15,144 nt of DNA from SIG78 sp045533055 (GTDB lineage Bacteria > Verrucomicrobiota > Lentisphaeria > Victivallales > Victivallaceae), in contig JAZSHD010000255.1 in NCBI GenBank assembly GCA_045533055.1, positions 1 to 15,144 of the forward strand. The letters run 5' to 3'. The translations under genes were made by a program, and so were the position numbers. Below are positions 8,546 to 15,053 of this stretch, piece after piece. The notes beneath the pieces are model-generated. The model saw only the letters and a program-made list of their open reading frames with translations, searched no databases and was not told where the DNA came from. Each line of letters starts with the position of its first letter. The stretch's first letter is position 1.

Positions 8546-10108
8546 TTAAAACTTGACCAACCCGGCTGCGTACAAAAATGTAAGCAAAGTCAGCACCGGA
8601 GCAATGAACCGCACAAATACCGACCACAATCTTACCGGCAGTTTGGTGTTGAGGGTACGCCGGAAATCTTTACTGTTTGCCAAAGTAAGGGGCATACTGC
8701 CGCCTTTGCGGTAAAGCTCTCTGGAGCATTTGCCCACGCCCCAGATCCAACCGGCAAATATAGCGATCAGCAAGCCGTCCAGCGGCAAGATCCAGCAGGA
8801 GCAAATGTAGTCCAGCTCATCAAGGAAGTTGCCTTTGATCGAACCGAATACACTCTTGAGCACCTTTTCCACAGCAGAGAGATTCGACCAATCCGCCACG
8901 CTGAAACAAGTCAAAAGGGCAAATGCCGAAATCACCACAGTCAGCACAACGACTGCTTTCTGGCGGGAGAGCTTCAAGTGCTGCATGACCGTAGATACAC
9001 CGCATTCCAGCAAACTTATACCGCTGGTAAGAGCGGCGATGGTCAGCAGAATAAAGAAAAATCCGTTCCAAACCCAGCCCAAACCGCCGGGTATGGCGTT
9101 AAAGGTAATAGGCAGAACATTGAAAATCAAGCCCGGTCCCTGCCCCGGCTCCTGCCCCATGGCAAAGACAGCCGGGAAGATCGCCAACCCGGCAAGCATG
9201 GCAAGCAGAGTATCAAAAAATGCAATGCTTACAGTAGAAGAAAGGATGTTGCGGTTGCGAGGCAGATAACTGCCGTAGGTGATCAAAATACCCATACCCA
9301 GGCTCAAAGAATAAAATGCGTGGCCCAAAGCATCCAGAATACTCGTTTCAGTGATTTTGGAGAAATCCGGCTTCAGGAAAAACTCAATACCCTTCCCTGC
9401 CCCCGGCAGCGTAACCGAACGGATAACCAGAACAATGATCAACACAAACAACAGCGGCATCAAAAGTTTGCTGGCAAGTTCCACACCTTTTTTAACCCCG
9501 CCATAGCAGACAACTGCACATATAAGCATATAAATGATCATACCCAACGCACATTTTCCGCCGTTGCTTGCCATGGCACCGAATGCCTTGCCGGCTTCGG
9601 CGGTGTTGGCAAAGTTCAGATTACCGGCAAATGCTTCAAAGGTATAAAGCAAAGTCCAGCCGCCAATAACTGCGTAGTAAGAGAGAATAAGCATTGCCAC
9701 CAGCGAGCAGAAAAATCCCACCACCGTAAAGCCCCAACGCAATACCGCCAGCGAAATCAACGCCACGATCGCCGCCAATCCGTAATTCTGGTTGAACGCC
9801 GCAATCAACGCCGCCAGCAGCAACCCGATACCGGCAAAACAATAACTGATAGTTTTGCTGCCTCTCTGAAAGTGTTTGAATGCACCAATGGGGTCACTTT
9901 GCGATGCCCGCCCCATGGCAAACTCTGCCAGCATCACCGGCAAACCGATAAGAAGCATACACCCCAGATAAACCAGCACAAAAGCTCCGCCGCCATTCAT
10001 TCCTGTAATATAAGGGAAACGCCAGATGTTGCCCAGCCCGATCGCCGATCCGGCGGCTGCCATTACAAAACCCCAGGTACTGCCCCAATGTTCACGCTTC
10101 TGTTCCAT
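8546..10108 (-). CDS. NSS-family sodium-dependent symporter
   Basis: Neurotransmitter:sodium symporter family (SNF, LeuT fold). Bacterial members import amino acids or related compounds with Na+. I place the start at 10108 (MEQKREHWGSTWGF), giving 520 residues, because AGGAGA lies ten bases upstream and the family signature begins there. The open frame extends 14 codons further up, to 10150. TM1 carries AAAGSAIGLGNIWRFPY and TM6 LGHAFYSLSLGMGILITYGSYL (261-282); both are classic. Residues about 84-128, between TM2 and TM3, contain extra hydrophobic sequence (AGIGLLLAALIAAF and LAAIVALISLAVL) that I do not expect in standard members. The substrate is unknown; a nitrogenous product of the neighbouring hydrolases is plausible. 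It is the first gene of the operon, with its own promoter at 10158-10186. Confidence 0.9.
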   Translation of the reverse strand: MEQKREHWGSTWGFVMAAAGSAIGLGNIWRFPYITGMNGGGAFVLVYLGCMLLIGLPVMLAEFAMGRASQSDPIGAFKHFQRGSKTISYCFAGIGLLLAALIAAFNQNYGLAAIVALISLAVLRWGFTVVGFFCSLVAMLILSYYAVIGGWTLLYTFEAFAGNLNFANTAEAGKAFGAMASNGGKCALGMIIYMLICAVVCYGGVKKGVELASKLLMPLLFVLIIVLVIRSVTLPGAGKGIEFFLKPDFSKITETSILDALGHAFYSLSLGMGILITYGSYLPRNRNILSSTVSIAFFDTLLAMLAGLAIFPAVFAMGQEPGQGPGLIFNVLPITFNAIPGGLGWVWNGFFFILLTIAALTSGISLLECGVSTVMQHLKLSRQKAVVVLTVVISAFALLTCFSVADWSNLSAVEKVLKSVFGSIKGNFLDELDYICSCWILPLDGLLIAIFAGWIWGVGKCSRELYRKGGSMPLTLANSKDFRRTLNTKLPVRLWSVFVRFIAPVLTLLTFLYAAGLVKF

Positions 10109-10157
10109 AAAAATAATATCTCCTGTAAAATTATGATTTTCAAAACACAATCATATT

Positions 10158-10186
10158 AAGATAGCACCGGAATACTGTTTTTTCAA
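10158..10186 (-). promoter_or_regulatory. promoter of the symporter operon
   Basis: On the minus strand TTGAAA (10181-10186, 5/6) and TATCTT (10158-10163, 4/6) are spaced by exactly 17 bp. Transcription would start near 10151, about 43 bases before the symporter ATG at 10108, leaving space for the AGGAGA ribosome site. The -35 box is only some 15 bases after the regulator stop codon. A sequence resembling the regulator half-sites (10179-10192) overlaps it. Confidence 0.5.
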
Positions 10187-10201
10187 CATTATGAGGCAAG
10201 A

Positions 10202-10975
10202 TTATTTAAAAGTATTCGCTTTCCGGTCATATTTCTGCTGATAGACCTTGGGCGATATACCGAATTTCTGGCGAAAAGCCGAACTGAAATAGTTTACCGA
10301 GCCAAAGGCACAGAGCCGGGCGGTTTCGTTCACGCTCAAATGTCTTTCCCGCAAAAACCGGCAGGATTTTTCCAACCGCAATTCCAGTAAAAGCCGGGTG
10401 AATGGTTTTCCGAAATACTCCGTTACCCGGTGGCAGGTCCGCGATGGCGATAAAGCAAGCCGGTGTGCAAGGTCCTGTAAAGTGATGTTTTCCTGATAAT
10501 GCTCTTCGAGAAAATCCATCACCTGAACGGCAAAACCGCCATTTTCTTTCTGGTCTGCAAGAAAATCTTCCATTCTTGCTGTCAACCCATCAGCGATCAC
10601 CGGCAGCACCGCCACGATCCGGCGGATAGCGTCTTTATCCAAAGGCCGCTGCCACAATCCGGCAAAAAGCACCCCGGTAAGCACGCCATCCCGGAAAACC
10701 GGAGCGACCACCTGCACATGACCTTTTCGGCATCGCCAAAGCAAACTTGCCGGATGCTCCAGCAAAAGTTTGTTACGCAGCTTTACCACGCAATGCTTAA
10801 CACAGCTTGCCACCTCTTTGATGGGGCAGTGTTCGGGGTGACGATAATGCAAATTAAGGTATTGGCGTTGACAACCTATCTTGCGGGACGAAAAAAAGCG
10901 GTAGTGCACATCGTGATAAACCAGCTGTACACCCAGCATTTTTTCCAGAATCTCTAATTGTAAACTTATATCCAT
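10202..10975 (-). CDS. AraC-family transcriptional regulator with PocR-like sensor domain
   Basis: DNA-binding regulator of 257 residues. The N-terminal half (about 1-130) resembles the PocR sensory domain: a cysteine-rich stretch (Cys35, 50, 58, 62 and 82), then LLWRCRKGHVQVVAPVF and GVLTGVLFAGLW (98-108). The ligand is unknown. The C-terminal half (about 150-250) is an AraC HTH pair. The first helix-turn-helix is ITLQDLAHRLALSPSRTCHRV; the second is SVNETARLCAFGSVNYFSSAFRQKFG, ending in SPKVYQQKY. A perfect TATAAT ends five bases before the ATG at 10975, so either the mRNA is leaderless or translation starts at Met13 (10939). It stands divergently from the GH20 gene and just upstream of the symporter operon, and is the likely local controller of both. 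Tandem 21-bp-spaced repeats behind its promoter are candidate operators. Confidence 0.88.
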   Translation of the reverse strand: MDISLQLEILEKMLGVQLVYHDVHYRFFSSRKIGCQRQYLNLHYRHPEHCPIKEVASCVKHCVVKLRNKLLLEHPASLLWRCRKGHVQVVAPVFRDGVLTGVLFAGLWQRPLDKDAIRRIVAVLPVIADGLTARMEDFLADQKENGGFAVQVMDFLEEHYQENITLQDLAHRLALSPSRTCHRVTEYFGKPFTRLLLELRLEKSCRFLRERHLSVNETARLCAFGSVNYFSSAFRQKFGISPKVYQQKYDRKANTFK

Positions 10976-10980
10976 ACAGT

Positions 10981-11008
10981 ATTATACCTTAAAAAATACA
11001 AATTACAA
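10981..11008 (-). promoter_or_regulatory. promoter of the araC-type regulator gene
   Basis: On the minus strand a perfect TATAAT (10981-10986) is preceded, 16 bp away, by TTGTAA (11003-11008, 4/6). Only five bases separate the -10 box from the annotated ATG, so the transcript would start at or within the first codon. The tandem operator repeats begin four bases upstream of the -35 box. Confidence 0.55.
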
Positions 11009-11011
11009 CTC

Positions 11012-11051
11012 TTTTTCAGCAATATAGCACAACTTTTCAGCAATACAACAC
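11012..11051 (+). promoter_or_regulatory. tandem AraC-type operator half-sites, 21-bp period
   Basis: Two direct repeats share TTTTCAGCAATA (11013-11024 and 11034-11045), continued by a degenerate YARCAC (11025-11030 and 11046-11051). They are offset by exactly 21 bp, two helical turns. AraC/XylS regulators typically bind direct repeats of about 17 bp at this spacing. The site lies between the divergent regulator and GH20 genes, so one bound dimer could affect both. That the neighbouring regulator binds here is inference. Confidence 0.65.
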
Positions 11052-11114
11052 TTGATTTTCTTTTTTAAGATATTAACTTTATACAAACGCAACATTTTTA
11101 CAGGAGAATTTTTT

Positions 11115-12962
11115 ATGCAGAATTATCTTATCCGAGCCGCCCAGCTGGACTTGAACCGCCAGAAAGAAACTATGGAATTTATCCGTTTTTACATTGATTT
11201 TCTGGCAGATAACGGCTACAACACGCTGCTGCTTTATATTGCATGGCGGATCAAGATGAACTCCCACCCCTACCCCACCACGGAAGAAGCTTACACTATT
11301 GATGAATTAAAAGAGATCGTCGATTACGCTTTCAAGAAGGGTTTGAAAGTTATCCCCACGACCAATCTTACATTTGTCAACAGCCTGACCCGTTATCCGG
11401 AAATGGCGGATATGCTGGAAGATGGGACCCGTTTCTGGGGATCCAAGCGGGGGAATTTCTGTTTATCCAACCCCAAAGTTTACCGTTTTATTGAAGATTA
11501 TTTAAGCGAGCTTGCCGAAGCGGTACCTTCCGAATACTTCCACATTGGCGGCGATGAGTGCTGGGATCTTGGATATTGCCCAAAGTGTACCGCCGACGGC
11601 ATGGATTTTGATAAAGAAGCTGCTATGTATAAAGAATTTATCCTCAAATGCCGGAAAATCGTAGTGGAAAAACTCCACCGCCGGACGATCATGTGGGATG
11701 ATATGTTTGATTATTACCCCCACTTGCTGCCGGAAATGCCCCGGGATATTATTCTTGCACACTGGCAGTATCAGAATGATGTTTACACCAGCGTGGGGCA
11801 CTTCGGCAACCGCCGCCGGGAAAATATGTTGGAAAAATATGAAGAATTGGGCTTCAACTACCTTATTGCTCCGGCGACTTACCTTACCAGCAACGGCAGA
11901 ACTTTTTCGGAATACGCTGTTTTCGGCAAAAATCTTCTCGGCGGACTTATGACCACCTGGTGCAACCATCACCGATTTATGTATAAAGCCTTGCCGGTGA
12001 TCGCATCGGTGGGGAGGTACTGGGCAGGTCTGGGCAGCGAAGAAGAGTGTTTCAGAGCGTTTGTCGAAAAATATTTTGATTCCACCGACGAAGAACTTAT
12101 TCAGGCGATCCGTTGTTTCTGCGAAAACAACAGCACCCGATTCACCAGTTTTACAGCGTTAGAAATCAGCAAGCAGGGCTTTTCCGGCTTGCGGTTTGGA
12201 GCCAATGCCCGCCGTACTCTGGAATTGGTGGTTTTGAAAAACAAATATCCGGCAATAAACGATCCGGTCGGCAAACGCATTATAGAAGAACTTATTATAA
12301 TGCTGGAGTTGGAATGTGCCATTTTTGATCTTAAGCAGCTCGTCCGCAACATCCCCCGCAAACTCACAACTCCGGAACAAATCGACGCTGCCTTGGCAGT
12401 AGTGCAGAGCAAGGCCGATAATTATTCAGCCAAGTGGGATGAGTGGCGTCACGGCATAACCCCCAATACCATTGCCGACTACCTCAATAAATTTATAAAA
12501 TCCACCCGGACTCATTGCGAAAAACTTTTTACCGGCAACTATTTGCGGATACTTTTTGCTTCGTCCAACCAGTTTGGTGCCGAATTGCTCAATATCTCGC
12601 TGGAGGAAAACGGACAAAAAATCCCGGTAGCTCAAAGCTGTTTCCGGGGCGATGAAGCCTGCTATGAGCAAATATTGCCCTTGGATAAAGCCATACAAGC
12701 CGATGCGATCATCATCGAAGCCAAAGGCTACGGTGGTCAGGGTATAGCCTATGCCGAACTCTGTTTGGGCGATAAAACTTTTGTTCCGGCAGCCGTAAGC
12801 AGTCAAGGCATGGTCAGCGATCCGGAATTTGTGCTGGTAAACGACTGCACCCACGCCTTCCTCGGTTCGCAGGATACCATGGCAAGCTGGAAAGACCGCC
12901 AAGCCGCCGACGCAGTACACACCCTGACTGTAAAATTAAGCCCTGCTCCCGATATGGGGTGA
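11115..12962 (+). CDS. GH20-family glycosidase (beta-N-acetylhexosaminidase-like)
   Basis: Glycoside hydrolase of 615 residues. The start is placed at 11115 because AGGAG (11102-11106) lies eight bases upstream; the frame is open back to 11052. The protein begins directly with the TIM barrel (YLIRAAQLDLNRQ, with Arg7 at the usual sugar-contacting position) and has no signal peptide, so it is probably cytoplasmic. The GH20 catalytic motif HIGGDE is at 143-148: Asp147 would polarise the substrate N-acetyl group and Glu148 is the acid/base. A CWDLGYCPKC segment (149-158) follows, with three closely placed cysteines. The region from about residue 430 on looks like an accessory helical plus beta-sandwich part. 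Exo-acting release of GlcNAc or GalNAc from short oligosaccharides is likely; the exact specificity is unknown. It is divergent from the AraC regulator, with candidate operators in between. Confidence 0.85.
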   Translation: MQNYLIRAAQLDLNRQKETMEFIRFYIDFLADNGYNTLLLYIAWRIKMNSHPYPTTEEAYTIDELKEIVDYAFKKGLKVIPTTNLTFVNSLTRYPEMADMLEDGTRFWGSKRGNFCLSNPKVYRFIEDYLSELAEAVPSEYFHIGGDECWDLGYCPKCTADGMDFDKEAAMYKEFILKCRKIVVEKLHRRTIMWDDMFDYYPHLLPEMPRDIILAHWQYQNDVYTSVGHFGNRRRENMLEKYEELGFNYLIAPATYLTSNGRTFSEYAVFGKNLLGGLMTTWCNHHRFMYKALPVIASVGRYWAGLGSEEECFRAFVEKYFDSTDEELIQAIRCFCENNSTRFTSFTALEISKQGFSGLRFGANARRTLELVVLKNKYPAINDPVGKRIIEELIIMLELECAIFDLKQLVRNIPRKLTTPEQIDAALAVVQSKADNYSAKWDEWRHGITPNTIADYLNKFIKSTRTHCEKLFTGNYLRILFASSNQFGAELLNISLEENGQKIPVAQSCFRGDEACYEQILPLDKAIQADAIIIEAKGYGGQGIAYAELCLGDKTFVPAAVSSQGMVSDPEFVLVNDCTHAFLGSQDTMASWKDRQAADAVHTLTVKLSPAPDMG

Positions 12963-13002
12963 CAAACAGTAAAGAGGGTTAAGCAGATTTTTTGAACTAA
13001 AA

Positions 13003-13051
13003 GGGGTGGGAAAAAGGACCGATCCAGCAAAAGGTCTTTTTCCCCTTCTCA
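13003..13051. terminator. palindromic terminator-like element, copy 2
   Basis: Inverted repeat between the convergent GH20 and recN stop codons. GGTGGGAAAAAGGACC (13005-13020) faces GGTCTTTTTCCCCTTC (13033-13048) across a loop different from that in copy 1. The A5 and T5 tracts on the two sides suit termination in both directions, as the position requires. The arms, the leading AAAAGGGGTGG and the trailing CTCAAGT are shared with the element at 28-75. Confidence 0.7.
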
Positions 13052-13063
13052 AGTACCAAAGCA

Positions 13064-14722
13064 TTATTTTCCCAGCAATGCTTTGGCGTGTTCGCTGGCG
13101 GCAGCTGTTCCGCCCAGCATCCGGGCTATCTCTTTTATCCGGCCGGGCTTATCCAGCAGAGTTATTTCGCCGAAGACTTCGTCGTTTTCGATGTGTTTGC
13201 TTACTGAATAATGGTGTTCAGCCAGTGCCGCCACTTGCGGCAGGTGCGATATGCACAACAGCTGCCGCTGTTTAGCCAATGCCGCCAATTCTTCGCCCAC
13301 CCGTAAACCGGTTTCGCCGCCGATATTCACATCGATTTCATCAAAAATCAGCACCGGCACGGCGTCGTTGTCTGCCAGAACCGCTTTCACTGCCAGCATC
13401 ACCCGGGCGATTTCGCCGGAACTGGCGATCAATCTCAACGGTGCCGGAGTCAAGCCGGGATTGCCGGAAAAAATCATATCCACGCCGTCAATACCGCTGT
13501 TTTCCGGTTCGTGGCGAATAAATTCCATATCAAAAACATTGAATTCAAAACCCAGAACTTTGAGCTTTTCCGATACGGCTTTGCCAAGTTTTTCTGCCGC
13601 TTTTTTCCGGGCTTTGGAAAGTTCTTCCGCAGCCGACAACATAGCTTTTTGAGCTTCGGCAATACGCATATCGCACTCTTTTTTAACTTTGGCAAAGTCT
13701 TTGAAAATCCGCAACTTCTCTTGAGCTTCCTGTAAGCGGTTCAGCACGCTTTCCAAGGTTGGCCCGTAGTGGCGTTTCAGGGTATAAATCGCACTCAAAC
13801 GGTTTTCCAACTCGGCAAAACCAGCTTCGTCCAGCTCAATGGTGCTGCCGTAGCTTACCAGCGAATCCGAAAGATTTTCCATACCTTCCCGGATCAATTC
13901 CAGTTCGGTCAGGAATTTTTCGCTTTCCTTAACCCCAAACCGCCCAAGCTGTTCCAAATCACGGTTGACTGTGGACAATGCGTCGATCAGAGAATTATCG
14001 CTCTGGGTAAGAGCGTTTGCCGAATTGCGGATCAGCTGCAATATTTCGTGGGAATTTGCCGCCAGCTTATGCCGTGCAGCAAGCTCTTCATCTTCATTTA
14101 TTTGTGGAGAAACTGCACTTATTTCTTCCACTATTCCCTGAAGTGTTTCCGCCTCTTCCGGCGTGGGCAAATGGCTCAACAGAGCTTCGCACTCTTTTTC
14201 CAGCTGCCGCAGCTCGGAAAGTTTTTCCTGATAAATCGTTTTCAGATTTTTCAATTTGCCGTAGCGGTCAAGCAGTTCCAGCTGCCGGGAGCGGTGGATC
14301 AAAGTGTGGTGTTCACTGGCTCCATGCACATCAACTAAAAGTTCCCCCAGATTTTTCAGGGTAGTGATCGTTACCGGTGTATCATTGAGAAAATTCCGAT
14401 TACCGCTGGCAGTAAAGGTTCTCCGCAGCTGGAGAGTGATTTTTCCACCGGCTTCAAACTCAATACCCGCTTCTTCCAACGCCGCAACTATTTCGGGATT
14501 GCGTTCCGCATCCACCGTGATCTCGGCAGCAAGTTCGCAACGGCTGCACCCTGCCCGCAGCAGATTTTTATCCGCCCGTTTGCCGGTCAGCAAAGCTATG
14601 GTATTGAGCAAAACCGTCTTGCCCGACCCGCTTTCGCCAGTAACCGCATTAAAGCCGGAAGCAAACTCCACTTCAGCATTGGCAATCAAAGCCAAATTCT
14701 TGATTTTAAGGTAATTGAGCAT
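13064..14722 (-). CDS. recN: RecN, DNA double-strand break repair ATPase
   Basis: SMC-like ATPase that helps organise broken DNA ends during recombinational repair; it acts in the cytoplasm on DNA. The protein has 552 residues, the usual family length. Walker A is GESGSGKT at 29-36, in the N-terminal AVTGESGSGKTVLLNTI stretch. A long helical, coiled-coil middle (about 150-370, rich in Leu, Glu and Lys) follows. The C-terminal ATPase part has the RecN signature SSGEIARVMLAVKAVL (SSGE at 434-437) and Walker B VLIFDEIDVNIGGETG (F460, D461, E462), then CISHLPQVAALA. No truncation or frameshift is seen. There is no strong Shine-Dalgarno before the ATG. A promoter with a perfect -10 box lies about 54 bases upstream. 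Confidence 0.96.
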   Translation of the reverse strand: MLNYLKIKNLALIANAEVEFASGFNAVTGESGSGKTVLLNTIALLTGKRADKNLLRAGCSRCELAAEITVDAERNPEIVAALEEAGIEFEAGGKITLQLRRTFTASGNRNFLNDTPVTITTLKNLGELLVDVHGASEHHTLIHRSRQLELLDRYGKLKNLKTIYQEKLSELRQLEKECEALLSHLPTPEEAETLQGIVEEISAVSPQINEDEELAARHKLAANSHEILQLIRNSANALTQSDNSLIDALSTVNRDLEQLGRFGVKESEKFLTELELIREGMENLSDSLVSYGSTIELDEAGFAELENRLSAIYTLKRHYGPTLESVLNRLQEAQEKLRIFKDFAKVKKECDMRIAEAQKAMLSAAEELSKARKKAAEKLGKAVSEKLKVLGFEFNVFDMEFIRHEPENSGIDGVDMIFSGNPGLTPAPLRLIASSGEIARVMLAVKAVLADNDAVPVLIFDEIDVNIGGETGLRVGEELAALAKQRQLLCISHLPQVAALAEHHYSVSKHIENDEVFGEITLLDKPGRIKEIARMLGGTAAASEHAKALLGK

Positions 14723-14775
14723 AATTGTTTAAAAAGGATATTGTTGCAAAAATTGAAAATTCACAAATCCATTGT

Positions 14776-14804
14776 ATTATATTGTTTCAGCGTAAATTGC
14801 CCAA
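14776..14804 (-). promoter_or_regulatory. candidate recN promoter
   Basis: On the minus strand a perfect TATAAT (14776-14781) and a weak TTGGGC (14799-14804, 3/6) are spaced by exactly 17 bp. Transcription would begin near 14769, giving an untranslated leader of about 47 bases. I see no clear LexA-type box here. Confidence 0.45.
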
Positions 14805-14878
14805 TAAAACAAATTGTAATCAGCTCTAAAACAACTTAATAAACCATGCTGAAATCGATTATTTGGCCAAATAAAAAC

Positions 14879-14969
14879 AACAGTGATGTGCGGCACACTT
14901 TTTATCGGCAGCAATATTATATCTGCCGCACAACCACGGAGGAGATTGCATTCCCCTCCGTGACCACCC
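14879..14969. repeat. library insert, first copy (probably genomic)
   Basis: This 91-bp stretch is repeated exactly at 15054-15144, a period of 175. It joins smoothly to the preceding AT-rich sequence, so this copy is probably genuine genome. The second copy arises from reading round a circular library molecule. Confidence 0.7.
14888..14962. other. non-coding segment with two perfect hairpins at the true contig end
   Basis: The first hairpin pairs GTGCGGCA (14888-14895) with TGCCGCAC (14924-14931). A competing inner stem pairs CGGCAG (14906-14911) with CTGCCG (14923-14928), so the two are mutually exclusive. The second pairs CACGGAGG (14935-14942) with CCTCCGTG (14955-14962). No T-run follows on either strand, so these are not standard terminators. 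Apart from the recN promoter I see no gene between 14723 and 14969. Confidence 0.45.
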
Positions 14970-15053
14970 AAGTCGGAGGCCAAGCGGGCTTAGGAAGACA
15001 ACAGCAAGCAGCAACTCCTTGGCTCACAGAACGACATGGCTACGATCCGACTT
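14970..15053. other. BGI/MGI DNBSEQ sequencing adapter left in the assembly (artefact)
   Basis: The 84 bases fit the layout of the DNBSEQ circle adapter as I remember it: a 32-nt part beginning AAGTCGGAGGCCAAGC (14970-15001), a 10-nt barcode CAGCAAGCAG (15002-15011), and a 42-nt part beginning CAACTCCTTGGC and ending GATCCGACTT (15012-15053). The one difference I find is G for T at 14988. The terminal AAGTCGGA/TCCGACTT and internal GCCAAG/CTTGGC inverted repeats belong to the adapter. It is not cellular DNA. Confidence 0.93.

Noticed and set aside
7325..10159. A 944-codon plus-strand open frame antisense to the esterase and symporter genes
   Set aside because: The translation has no recognisable domain and is rich in His, Gln, Arg and Cys, as expected of an antisense shadow. 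Both minus-strand genes beneath it have clear family motifs and ribosome or operon context.
11052..11114. The 21-codon upstream extension of the GH20 reading frame as part of the protein
   Set aside because: AGGAG at 11102-11106 is correctly spaced for the ATG at 11115. The upstream part overlaps the likely promoter and would add a non-family N-terminus.
14970..15053. A tRNA or structured RNA: terminal AAGTCGGA/TCCGACTT arms and a GGCCAAGCGG segment resemble an acceptor stem and D-arm
   Set aside because: No T-arm or anticodon arm can be formed, and the sequence fits the DNBSEQ adapter with its barcode.
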